A stretch of DNA of 64,000 bases from an uncultured Saprospiraceae bacterium (GCA_937981555.1 CALJOK010000012.1:124001-188000); one strand, 5' to 3'; positions 1-6,281 are shown, numbered from the stretch's first letter. Program-made: numbers and translations. The notes: generated from the sequence alone by a model not told the origin.

Positions 1-199
1 ACGTGGCCTGTATAGCGGCTCTTTGTCCGCCCTTTACAGTTACGAGGGTTGGCTCCCCCACCATTAACAGCCGATACCTTGCGATACGGAACTGATCGAA
101 TGTGCACCATGTACATGAACCTTGCGGGAACTCGTACCCCATATATTTCAATGGGTTTAGGCATCTACTACATTGCAACGCTCGAGACTTTCGCTTATA
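1..199. other. tRNA-like debris at array edge
   Basis: No intact gene is seen. Read on the minus strand this stretch has tRNA-like pieces: a GGCT/AGCC pair around a GG-containing loop, an anticodon-arm-like CTGTAAA, and T-loop-like strings such as TTCGATC, but acceptor and T stems do not pair in one consistent cloverleaf. It is continuous with the tRNA array, so these are probably decayed tRNA genes or part of an unknown structured RNA. The window edge cuts it. Confidence 0.3.
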
Positions 200-272
200 T
201 TATTAAGACAGGAATTGAACCTGTGACTCCCAGCTTTGAAGGCTAGTGTTCTACCAACTGAACTACTTAAAA
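200..272 (-). tRNA. tRNA with anticodon UCA (UGA-reading)
   Basis: A full cloverleaf can be drawn on the minus strand. Acceptor TTTTAAG pairs CTTAATA at 6 of 7 positions (one T-T). The D stem is GTTC/GAAC with a GG-containing loop. The anticodon stem is CTAGC/GCTGG with the 7-base loop CTTCAAA, and the T arm is ACAGG-TTCAATT-CCTGT. The anticodon at 237-239 is UCA, which reads UGA. Amino-acid identity cannot be read from the sequence; it could be a Trp-type or suppressor tRNA, or a drifted Gly(UCC). The AT-rich acceptor with a mismatch could also mean a decaying gene. CCA is not encoded. Confidence 0.6.
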
Positions 273-747
273 GCAAAATGCTTTCGGACATTCGGAAGAA
301 GTGTCTCGAGAATGGCTCCGTAGATTTTCGCCTACAGAATACCAAAACTCCTTCCTGCAAACCTCTCGGTTCACGATATTTCAGGATAACGATTCGTTGC
401 CAAACGGATACCCTTGATATTGAATCACGCTAACATAAAAGTGGATAACAATTATGTAACAATAATTCTACAACTTTCCCTATTGATGTCTCCATCTCAA
501 CTTCGATGTCCTTCTCGAAGTATGTTGATCCCCTTCCCTCAGCGGTCGCCCCCAGGAATTGAATACAACACGATAGTTGCTTGCTTACTCAAACTTCTCC
601 GAAAAGAAGTCTCCAATGCTGTTACTTCAACATCAGATTTATACCAGTTACCCGGTTTATTTGAGGACAGTAAGCTGCCCCGACTTTAGAAAATGCAAGC
701 ACTAACTATTATCGATTTTCTTAAAAATATTCAATGAATATTTTCTG
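273..747. other. Gene-free stretch with hairpins
   Basis: No credible protein or intact tRNA. On the minus strand there is one 7-bp acceptor-like pairing (GGAAGGA with TTCTTCC, about 298-360) enclosing a GTAG/CTAC hairpin, but the enclosed sequence has no proper T loop and no U33. Other short hairpins include CTTCT/AGAAG near 595-611. T-loop-like strings near 415-425 and 555-566 lack pairing stems. The sequence is either decayed tRNA genes or a large structured RNA; I cannot tell which. Confidence 0.3.
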
Positions 748-820
748 TTCCGAAGGATGGATTCGAACCATCAGCCTCCCGCGTATCAGGCGATTGCGCT
801 AACCGTTGCGCCACATCGGA
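748..820 (-). tRNA. tRNA-Ile(GAU)
   Basis: Minus-strand cloverleaf. Acceptor TCCGATG/CTTCGGA has one T-T mismatch, the D stem is GCGC/GCGC, the anticodon loop is CTGATAC (anticodon GAT at 785-787), and the T arm GATGG-TTCGAAT-CCATC is perfect. Discriminator A; CCA not encoded. Confidence 0.9.
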
Positions 821-894
821 TTGTTGAGGGATTAAGAACTAAATAATCCCTTATTTCATAGTGTGAAAAATATTCTAACAATACTTTTACATAG

Positions 895-967
895 AGCCGG
901 TAACCGGTCTCGAACCGATAATCTCTTGATTACAAATCAAGTGCAATACCTATTATGCTATACCGAC
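895..967 (-). tRNA. tRNA-Thr(UGU)
   Basis: Minus-strand cloverleaf. Acceptor GTCGGTA/TACCGGC pairs fully with one G-T. The anticodon stem CTTGA/TCAAG is perfect with loop TTTGTAA (anticodon TGT). The T arm is ATCGG-TTCGAGA-CCGGT and the discriminator U. The next tRNA (Asn) starts 5 bases beyond its 5' end. Confidence 0.92.
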
Positions 968-972
968 TTTCG

Positions 973-1044
973 CGACTTGAGTAGGAGTCGAACCTACAAT
1001 CAACACTTTAACAAAGTGGCGCTTTACCATTTAGCTATCAAGTC
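973..1044 (-). tRNA. tRNA-Asn(GUU)
   Basis: Minus-strand cloverleaf. Acceptor GACTTGA/TCAAGTC is perfect, the anticodon loop is TTGTTAA (anticodon GTT), and the T arm GTAGG-TTCGACT-CCTAC is perfect. Discriminator G, as usual for tRNA-Asn. The outermost anticodon-stem pair is C-T. Confidence 0.93.
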
Positions 1045-1060
1045 ATTTTTCCAAACAATG

Positions 1061-1134
1061 TAGCAATGGTGAGATTCGAACTCACAACCTTCTCCGTGTA
1101 AAAGAGCTGCGCTAAGCCATTGCGCCACATCGCT
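1061..1134 (-). tRNA. tRNA-Val(UAC)
   Basis: Minus-strand cloverleaf. Acceptor AGCGATG/CATTGCT, D stem GCGC/GCGC, anticodon loop TTTACAC (anticodon TAC), T arm GTGAG-TTCGAAT-CTCAC perfect, discriminator A. The outer anticodon pair is a G-A mismatch. Confidence 0.92.
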
Positions 1135-1155
1135 ATTTTCCAAACAATTTCTTAG

Positions 1156-1229
1156 AGTGCACGATTGGATTCGAACCAACACATCCGAGATTTGCAATCT
1201 CGTCCCTTAGCCAGTTTGGGTACATGCAC
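1156..1229 (-). tRNA. tRNA-Cys(GCA)
   Basis: Minus-strand cloverleaf. Acceptor GTGCATG/CGTGCAC, anticodon stem CGAGA/TCTCG with loop TTGCAAA (anticodon GCA), T arm GTTGG-TTCGAAT-CCAAT. The discriminator is U, the identity base expected for tRNA-Cys. Confidence 0.94.
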
Positions 1230-1326
1230 ATTTAGAAATAACCAATTTCCAATTTTTGTTAAAAAGTTAATTTTGTAACTCCTTGAATGTTCACCATTCC
1301 TTGTTGAATATTGGATATTCCCGTTG

Positions 1327-1400
1327 TTACCCCGATGGGACTCGAACCCATAACCCGCGGTTTAAAAGACCGCTACTCTAGCCAGTTGAGCTACGAGGTA
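1327..1400 (-). tRNA. tRNA-Lys(UUU)
   Basis: Minus-strand cloverleaf. Acceptor TACCTCG/CGGGGTA, anticodon stem GCGGT/ACCGC perfect with loop CTTTTAA (anticodon TTT), T arm ATGGG-TTCGAGT-CCCAT perfect, discriminator A. The 97-base spacer before the Cys gene (1230-1326) shows no tRNA. Confidence 0.94.
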
Positions 1401-1407
1401 ATAAAAG

Positions 1408-1494
1408 CGGAAGAGGTGGGAGTCGAACCCACACGAGTCGTTAGCTCCTAACTGTTTTCAAGACAGCGACCACCGCCGTTTGGCTTGCCCTTCC
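1408..1494 (-). tRNA. tRNA-Ser(UGA)
   Basis: Class II tRNA with a long variable arm. Acceptor GGAAGGG/CTCTTCC, anticodon loop CTTGAAA (anticodon TGA), T arm GTGGG-TTCGACT-CCCAC perfect, discriminator G as expected for Ser. Only 7 bases separate it from tRNA-Lys. Confidence 0.92.
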
Positions 1495-1508
1495 TTTTTT
1501 CCTAATGG

Positions 1509-1597
1509 AGGAGAACAAGGGGATTGAACCCTCACCTCAACTAATCGAGGTCTCGCTTAGCAGGCGAGCGCAGCAAACCAATATCTGCCTATTCTCC
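1509..1597 (-). tRNA. tRNA-Ser(GCU)
   Basis: Class II tRNA. Acceptor GGAGAAT/GTTCTCC, anticodon stem CTCGC/GCGAG perfect with loop CTGCTAA (anticodon GCT), variable arm built on CCTC/GAGG, T arm GAGGG-TTCAATC-CCCTT. The base at the discriminator position reads U instead of the usual Ser G73, which is odd. Confidence 0.9.
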
Positions 1598-1637
1598 ATT
1601 TCTATTTTAAATCTGACTTTTCAGATTTTGTATTTTG

Positions 1638-1708
1638 AGCGAACAATCGGATTCGAACCGATATACCCTGATTGGAAGCCAGGAATTCTGCCTTTGAACT
1701 ATGCTCGC
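1638..1708 (-). tRNA. tRNA-Gly(UCC)
   Basis: Minus-strand cloverleaf. Acceptor GCGAGCA/TGTTCGC, anticodon stem CCTGG/TCAGG with loop CTTCCAA (anticodon TCC), T arm ATCGG-TTCGAAT-CCGAT perfect, discriminator U. Confidence 0.93.
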
Positions 1709-1725
1709 TTTTACGCTTGACCTGT

Positions 1726-1947
1726 TTATTCATTGCTAACAAATGTTCCTTCTTTCTGAGCTTTCTTTATGTATCTCATGAACATCATTGCTTTATCCTT
1801 TTTCAAAAATGTAGCATCTCCTATATCATCGATCGGCACAGGAAAAATGAAATTTTCTCCCTCGTACTCTATAGAATAGTATAAATGGTCTTTCCGATAA
1901 TATTTAAAATGAACTACATTGTTTTTTATTAATTCTACTAATCTCAT
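1726..1947 (-). CDS. Small conserved-looking protein inside tRNA array
   Basis: A 73-residue ORF in the only protein-sized gap inside the array, on the same strand as the tRNAs. It reads as a real protein: an aromatic/charged N-terminal half (HFKYYRKDHLYYSIEYEG), then a stretch containing FPVPIDDIGDATF and KAMMFMRYIKKA. From memory, small phage proteins of unknown function share this shape (a Y-R-x-x-x-L-Y-Y region, then F-P-V-P-I-x-D-x-G-x-A-T-F, then K-A-x-x-F-M-R-x-I-R-K); I could not search to confirm. No signal peptide or membrane segment. Function unknown. Its position suggests that the array came from, or is shared with, a phage. Confidence 0.7.
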   Translation of the reverse strand: MRLVELIKNNVVHFKYYRKDHLYYSIEYEGENFIFPVPIDDIGDATFLKKDKAMMFMRYIKKAQKEGTFVSNE

Positions 1948-1961
1948 AATTTTTATTTTTG

Positions 1962-2035
1962 TACCTCAGGAGGGACTCGAACCCCCAACATCGTGTTTCT
2001 AAGACACGCGCCTCTGCCAGTTGGGCTACTAAGGT
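1962..2035 (-). tRNA. tRNA-Leu(UAG)-like, short variable loop
   Basis: Minus-strand cloverleaf. Acceptor ACCTTAG/CTGAGGT, a 3-bp D stem GCC/GGC with an 11-base loop (a Leu/Ser-like D arm), anticodon stem CGTGT/ACACG perfect with loop CTTAGAA (anticodon TAG), T arm GGGGG-TTCGAGT-CCCTC, discriminator A as for Leu. The variable region is only 5 bases (ATGTT) where bacterial tRNA-Leu normally has a class II arm. The anticodon says Leu, but charging is uncertain. Confidence 0.87.
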
Positions 2036-2040
2036 ATTTG

Positions 2041-2126
2041 TGGAAAAGGTAGGACTTGAACCTACAAGGTTATTCAAAACACCGGTTTTACAGACCAGCA
2101 CGCTACCAATTACGTTCTACTTTTCC
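2041..2126 (-). tRNA. tRNA-Tyr(GUA)
   Basis: Class II tRNA, as bacterial tRNA-Tyr should be. Acceptor GGAAAAG/CTTTTCC perfect, anticodon stem CTGGT/ACCGG with loop CTGTAAA (anticodon GTA), a long variable arm of about 16 bases, T arm GTAGG-TTCAAGT-CCTAC perfect, discriminator A. Confidence 0.93.
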
Positions 2127-2138
2127 TTTCTATTTTTG

Positions 2139-2210
2139 CAGCCATGTAGGGATTCGAACCCCAATCTGAAGAGTAGAAATCTTCTGTCTTTCCAATTAGA
2201 CGACACGACT
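2139..2210 (-). tRNA. tRNA-Arg(UCU)
   Basis: Minus-strand cloverleaf. Acceptor AGTCGTG/CATGGCT, D stem GTC/GAC, anticodon stem GAAGA/TCTTC perfect with loop TTTCTAC (anticodon TCT), T arm TGGGG-TTCGAAT-CCCTA, discriminator G. Confidence 0.93.
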
Positions 2211-2222
2211 ATTTTCAAAAAG

Positions 2223-2296
2223 TATCCTCGATGAGATTCGAACTCATACTTGATAGGGCTTAAACCTATTGTCTCTTCCGGTTGGACTACGAGGAT
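2223..2296 (-). tRNA. tRNA-Leu(UAA)-like, short variable loop
   Basis: Minus-strand cloverleaf. Acceptor ATCCTCG/CGAGGAT perfect, D stem GTC/GAC with an 11-base loop, anticodon stem ATAGG/CCTAT perfect with loop TTTAAGC (anticodon TAA), T arm ATGAG-TTCGAAT-CTCAT perfect, discriminator A. As with the UAG tRNA, the variable region is 5 bases (CAAGT) and the class II arm expected for Leu is missing. Confidence 0.87.
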
Positions 2297-2326
2297 TTTT
2301 CATGGCTTAATATTTCAAAAAAAATG

Positions 2327-2397
2327 TCCAAGCGATAGGAGTTGAACCTATATCTACTGCATCCCAAATGCAGCGCTTTCCGTTAAGCTACGCCTAG
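2327..2397 (-). tRNA. tRNA-Pro(UGG)
   Basis: Minus-strand cloverleaf. Acceptor CTAGGCG/CGCTTGG (two G-T pairs), anticodon stem CTGCA/TGCAG perfect with loop TTTGGGA (anticodon TGG), T arm ATAGG-TTCAACT-CCTAT perfect, discriminator A. Confidence 0.93.
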
Positions 2398-2407
2398 AGA
2401 TAAAAAG

Positions 2408-2482
2408 TGGAAGGAATGGGAATCGAACCCAACTCACAATGGATGCAAACCAACGTCGCCTTGCCTTGGTACATGTCCCCCC
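2408..2482 (-). tRNA. tRNA-Ala(UGC), irregular D arm
   Basis: Acceptor GGGGGGA/TCCTTCC pairs throughout with two G-T. The anticodon loop is TTTGCAT (anticodon TGC) on a stem with three solid pairs plus G-T. The T loop is TTCGATT on a GGG/CCC-centred stem whose outermost pair is T-T. The D region forms at most 2-3 pairs and the acceptor lacks the G3-U70 pair at its usual place, so aminoacylation as Ala should be tested rather than assumed. Possibly a decaying copy. Confidence 0.72.
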
Positions 2483-2527
2483 TTTTTTATTTAAAAACTA
2501 TTCTCTTTTGAATAGTTAAATAGTTCG

Positions 2528-2601
2528 CGGTGAAGACGAGATTCGAACTCGCAACTTGAGGATAGACAATCCCCTGCTCTACCAGATTGAACTACAACAC
2601 C
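2528..2601 (-). tRNA. tRNA-Asp(GUC)
   Basis: First tRNA of the array in the direction of transcription. Acceptor GGTGTTG/CTTCACC has two T-T mismatches, D stem GTTC/GAGC, anticodon stem GGGGA/TCCTC with loop TTGTCTA (anticodon GTC), T arm GCGAG-TTCGAAT-CTCGT, discriminator G as for Asp. The acceptor mismatches suggest relaxed constraint. Confidence 0.87.
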
Positions 2602-2845
2602 GTTTTAAATCAAAATTTTTGATTTTGACATACTTCTCCTATTTACCGACATGACTTTTCATGTAGATATTAAGTGAGAAAAATTTGAATTGATTTCCTT
2701 TTAGGTTTGTATGAGTCTTGAAAAATGTTTCCCATTTTTCATTTTACTCCATACAAAAAATATGTTTCGCTATTCACTTTTGCGAATAGCTTTCTTTGTT
2801 CAATTTTATCATTTCAAATTGAAGCAGAACGAATAAACTTATTTT

Positions 2846-2991
2846 AAAAAAAAATTAGAAGTTATTTCGCAGCTGCTTTTTCTAACAGCTACTCACTCCT
2901 TTGAGGAAGACTGTTAGGAAAGTTTCGGACTAAAACTCCCGAGCTGATCTATGGCAATAAATTTGACATTGCCACACGATTCCAGTCTCGG
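2846..2991 (-). ncRNA. Candidate structured RNA or leader attenuator
   Basis: Read on the minus strand: an outer stem CCGAG/CTCGG (2939-2943 with 2987-2991) encloses GGCAAT/ATTGCC (2953-2973). Next comes a hairpin of about 8 bp at 2917-2940, then CTAACAG/CTGTTAG (2883-2889 with 2911-2917) enclosing TCCT/AGGA, then TTAGAA/TTCTAA (2855-2860 with 2880-2885) around GCAGCTGC, followed by nine U residues (2846-2854). The last two stems share bases 2883-2885 and so exclude each other, like a terminator and an antiterminator. It lies upstream of tRNA-Asp on the same strand. It could be an independent small RNA or a leader controlling the array; no family is recognised. Confidence 0.4.
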
Positions 2992-3122
2992 TTCATTTGT
3001 CCGTTTGGAAGGTAAATTAGAAATGATATGTAATGTATTTTGTAACATCTTTTGAATATTAAATTTGCTTTGTTTATCAAATTCAAAATACTAAACCACA
3101 AAGAGGTAGTGATTAGTTCCAT

Positions 3123-3156
3123 GGATTTAATTTTTTAAAAAAAAAAAATTAAATCC
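3123..3156. terminator. AT-rich perfect palindrome
   Basis: The 14-base arm GGATTTAATTTTTT (3123-3136) is exactly complementary to 3143-3156 with a six-A loop. It could act as a weak bidirectional terminator between the sensor-kinase gene and the tRNA-array leader. Confidence 0.4.
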
Positions 3157-3467
3157 CTAATATTTCTTTGCGAAAATAGCGGAAATATTTCCAATAAATC
3201 TTAATCTATTTGATAAAAAAGATGAAGTAAAATAAGAATGGAAAATAAAAAAACTCCTCCTAACCAAATCCAAAAAGGGTAATATTAGGTTAAGAGGAGT
3301 ACAAGGTCTCGGGGATACTGTGTTTTCAAAAATTTTTAGGGTAATGAGGCCAATTCTATTATTCAAATTTAGTCCAAAATGCAAAAAACCACCTACACTC
3401 ATCTTACATTTTCTAGCACATTTAATGCACTTTCTAGAAGAACTCTCCATATCACCTTGATAATCAG

Positions 3468-6281
3468 CTATTTGCGAATTTCACTTGGGGACTTGCCAAA
3501 TTCTTCTGAAAAAGCTCTAGAGAAATAATTTGGATCACTAAAACCAACTTTGTATGCTACTTCAGCCACATTCATAGAGGTGTTTTGAAGTAATTCAAGA
3601 CTATTTTGTAGTCGAAATCTACGAATGAATTTGTTTGGAGGAAGGCCTGTTAAGGCTTTTAATTTTCGATACATCTGAGTTGTACTCAAGTGCATTTCTT
3701 TACTCAATTCAGCTACCGAAAAATTAGGATTATCTAATTCTCTTTTGAGTACATTTATTACTTTCTGGAAAAAATCATCCTTGGGGTTAGTTATTTTTTT
3801 GTCAAGCGAAGTTAAATTCCCTTTGTATTTTGCTTGGAGAATTGCTCTATTTTCAATTAATTTTTTTAATCTAATTTTTAATTCTCGTTTTTGAAATGGC
3901 TTCATCATATAAGCATCCGCTCCAGTTTCCAATCCTTCCAATTTATCATCTTGAGTTGCTTTAGCAGTCAATAATATAATTGGAATATGACTAGTTTTTT
4001 CATCCGTTTTTAAAACTCTACAGACTTCAAATCCGTTTTTCTTTGGCATCATCAAATCACTAATAATAATATCCGGAATCAATTCAAATGCTTTTTCTAT
4101 TCCTTCTTGACCATCGAGAGCGACTTCTATATTGTAATCATCTTTGACACAACTTTTGATGTAGGTAATTACATCTTCATTATCTTCTATAACAAGTAAT
4201 TGAGGAATTCCATTTACTTCGAAATTTAAATCAACTAATGCTGTCTCAAATTCTTTTTCTTTTCCATTGAGTTCTTTCTCTTCTAACAATACATTCACAT
4301 TGTCATTTATACTCTCTTCTGAAAGATTAATTGGTAGAAAAATAATAAATTCACTTCCTTCACCCAATTCACTTTTTAACAAAATTTCTCCATTTAAAAA
4401 TTCAACTAATTCTTTTGTCAAGGCTAATCCTATTCCAACCCCATCTGTTTTTACAGAATTTGGTTGATCTACTTTGTAAAATCGTTCAAAGATAAATGGT
4501 TGATCTTTATCAGAAATGCCTTTTCCATTATCCTTTACTTTTATACATAATCTGTCATTTTCTTTTTTTACATGGAAAACAACTTTTCCCTTTTCGGGTG
4601 TATACTTTATTGCATTTGATAAAAGATTATAAATAATATGTTGGATTTTTTGCTCGTCAAAACCCATGATAATTTCTTTCTCTTCGCTGTAAAATGTAAG
4701 TTGAATATTCTTAGCATTTGCCATCGATTGAAAGGACTCTGTCAAATATTGCAAAAAGTGAATAATTTCTCCTTGAACTAAATTAGCTTTTAAGTTACCC
4801 GATTCCGCTTTACTCAGATCTAAAATTTGATTGATCAGTCTCAATAAGTTATTACTATTTCTTTGAATTAATTCTTTCTGTTCATCATGCCCTTCAATAT
4901 TTTCAGTCATTCCCATGATGACCGTCAGTGGCGTTCTAAACTCATGAGTAATATTAGTGTACAGTCGAGATTTTAGATTATTTAATTCTTTGAGTCGTTC
5001 TGCTTCCTGATGTTCTATGTCTTGCAAAATCTTAGATTTTTCTAATTCAAATTCCCCTTTCCTTTTTTCCTCTTCCATTTCTTTTTGGCGATAGGCCATC
5101 CCTAAGGAGAAAATAATAATCTCGAAAATGGTACCTATTCTAAAATAGGCAACTGAAAAATCGACAGATTGTATCCTCATCCAAATAGTGGCTAGTAAGC
5201 CAAGTCCCATAAAAGAAAAACCAGCAATGATGAAATATCCTTTTTTGTCTTGAGTTCTATAAAGTGGAATAAGGAAAGAAAAGCACAATAATAAAAAAGC
5301 ACAAGCATAACTGACCGCAGGAATATCTGCAATGTTATAACTAAATGTAGAAACCCACATTAAGTAATAATCAATTGCAATGACTGGAATCGTAAGAAAA
5401 GAAAATATTTTAAAAATTTTATCCCAGGTTGGTAGCAACTTCTCCAGATTTAAAAAAGAACGCACAAAAATTAGATATCCAAAAAAAGCAATGTATGCCA
5501 CAGGCTTAAAAAAGTAAATCAACTGGGGAGTATCATATAAGAAACTATCTTTTATCCGGTCTGCTAAATCTCCAGAGTTATACAATGAAAAGAAAGTAAT
5601 GCCCAAAATGTAAATAGAATAAAATAAATACGCCTTGTCTTTTGCATAAATAAAAAGAAAGAAATTATACACTAACATCATCACTACAAATCCAAAGTAC
5701 ATTCCATTTTGTTGTTTTTCTTTTTCTAATGCTGAAAAATAAGACGTAGAGTGCTGTAAGGTTAAATCAAATTTTGGAGCAATGAATTTTCTTTTATTTT
5801 CTGTGCGAAAATAAAAAGTAACGGTTTCTCCTGCTGGTATTTGGACTTTTACAATATTCTGTTTGGAAATCGGAGCGAACGATTTTTGATGAGTAGGTAC
5901 AAAAAATCCAGTTCTATAATTATTGACTTGACCTTCAGCATCCTCTACATATATTTTTATATCGGTGAATATTAAGGAGAAATGTAACACCCACTCTACA
6001 TAATTATCACCATCTGAGAGTTGATTAGTTAGTTCAACTTTTCCCCAGTAAATTTCTTCTGCTAAAAAATCAGCCGTCCAATCTTGATGAGAAGAAAAAC
6101 GAGAAGAGAAGTTTTTTATATCTTCGAATGTCGTCTCACCAGACTTATCATGAAAAATTTCAAGGTAGTCTGTCAATACATATTGAGGAGCTATTTCTTC
6201 AATAGTATATATTTTTGCATCAAGCGATTGAGCAAAAAATAGTAGTATTACAATAATTAGATAGTTAATTTTTTCTCTCAA
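3468..6281 (-). CDS. 7TMR-DISM hybrid sensor kinase with AraC output
   Basis: One-protein two-component system of 937 residues. In order: signal peptide (1-22), periplasmic 7TMR-DISM extracellular domain (about 40-165), seven-helix 7TMR-DISM membrane domain (about 190-395), short coiled coil, HisKA with the phospho-acceptor His446 in HEFRTPLT, HATPase_c with DNGKGIS and GVGIGLAL, a receiver domain with Asp742 in SDLMMP and the conserved Lys in MKPF, and a C-terminal AraC-type helix-turn-helix (about 840-937). By analogy with hybrid two-component systems of Bacteroides, it should sense an extracellular (perhaps carbohydrate) ligand and act directly as a transcription factor. No sugar-utilisation locus adjoins it here, so its target is unknown. 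It is monocistronic. Confidence 0.95.
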   Translation of the reverse strand: MREKINYLIIVILLFFAQSLDAKIYTIEEIAPQYVLTDYLEIFHDKSGETTFEDIKNFSSRFSSHQDWTADFLAEEIYWGKVELTNQLSDGDNYVEWVLHFSLIFTDIKIYVEDAEGQVNNYRTGFFVPTHQKSFAPISKQNIVKVQIPAGETVTFYFRTENKRKFIAPKFDLTLQHSTSYFSALEKEKQQNGMYFGFVVMMLVYNFFLFIYAKDKAYLFYSIYILGITFFSLYNSGDLADRIKDSFLYDTPQLIYFFKPVAYIAFFGYLIFVRSFLNLEKLLPTWDKIFKIFSFLTIPVIAIDYYLMWVSTFSYNIADIPAVSYACAFLLLCFSFLIPLYRTQDKKGYFIIAGFSFMGLGLLATIWMRIQSVDFSVAYFRIGTIFEIIIFSLGMAYRQKEMEEEKRKGEFELEKSKILQDIEHQEAERLKELNNLKSRLYTNITHEFRTPLTVIMGMTENIEGHDEQKELIQRNSNNLLRLINQILDLSKAESGNLKANLVQGEIIHFLQYLTESFQSMANAKNIQLTFYSEEKEIIMGFDEQKIQHIIYNLLSNAIKYTPEKGKVVFHVKKENDRLCIKVKDNGKGISDKDQPFIFERFYKVDQPNSVKTDGVGIGLALTKELVEFLNGEILLKSELGEGSEFIIFLPINLSEESINDNVNVLLEEKELNGKEKEFETALVDLNFEVNGIPQLLVIEDNEDVITYIKSCVKDDYNIEVALDGQEGIEKAFELIPDIIISDLMMPKKNGFEVCRVLKTDEKTSHIPIILLTAKATQDDKLEGLETGADAYMMKPFQKRELKIRLKKLIENRAILQAKYKGNLTSLDKKITNPKDDFFQKVINVLKRELDNPNFSVAELSKEMHLSTTQMYRKLKALTGLPPNKFIRRFRLQNSLELLQNTSMNVAEVAYKVGFSDPNYFSRAFSEEFGKSPSEIRK

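Larger units (their letters stand above)
2602..3467. other. Gene-free region upstream of tRNA array
   Basis: About 870 bases between the array and the sensor-kinase gene with no convincing protein. It holds a cluster of hairpins: GCTATTC/GAATAGC at 2769-2790 followed by TTTCTTT on the plus strand; nested stems at 2855-2991; a perfect 14-bp AT-rich palindrome at 3123-3156; and a 12-bp hairpin with one mismatch, CTCCTCCTAACC/GGTTAAGAGGAG, at 3254-3299. A 97-codon minus-strand frame across the last hairpin has an unnatural composition and is not called. Confidence 0.5.

Noticed and set aside
49-689. Several 60-90 codon frames over the array edge
   Set aside because: They overlap each other, cross the UCA tRNA or hairpin-rich sequence and show no protein-like features.
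863-2234. Plus- and minus-strand frames such as 863-1063, 1505-1720 and 1959-2234
   Set aside because: They are read through tRNA genes; the repeated SNPQ/ESNP/RTDN-like residues come from translating T-arm sequence.
2846-2991. tmRNA or RNase P RNA in the structured region
   Set aside because: A GAGGAA...GGAAAGTTTCGGAC string and an Ala/Lys-rich frame suggested these, but the tRNA-like ends of tmRNA, a normal tag ending in ALAA, and the RNase P core (GAGGAAAGTCCGGGC, ACAGAA) are missing.
3157-3450. 97-codon minus-strand ORF before the sensor-kinase gene
   Set aside because: It spans a strong hairpin, its composition is unlike real proteins here, and it shows no recognisable domain; more likely untranslated spacer.
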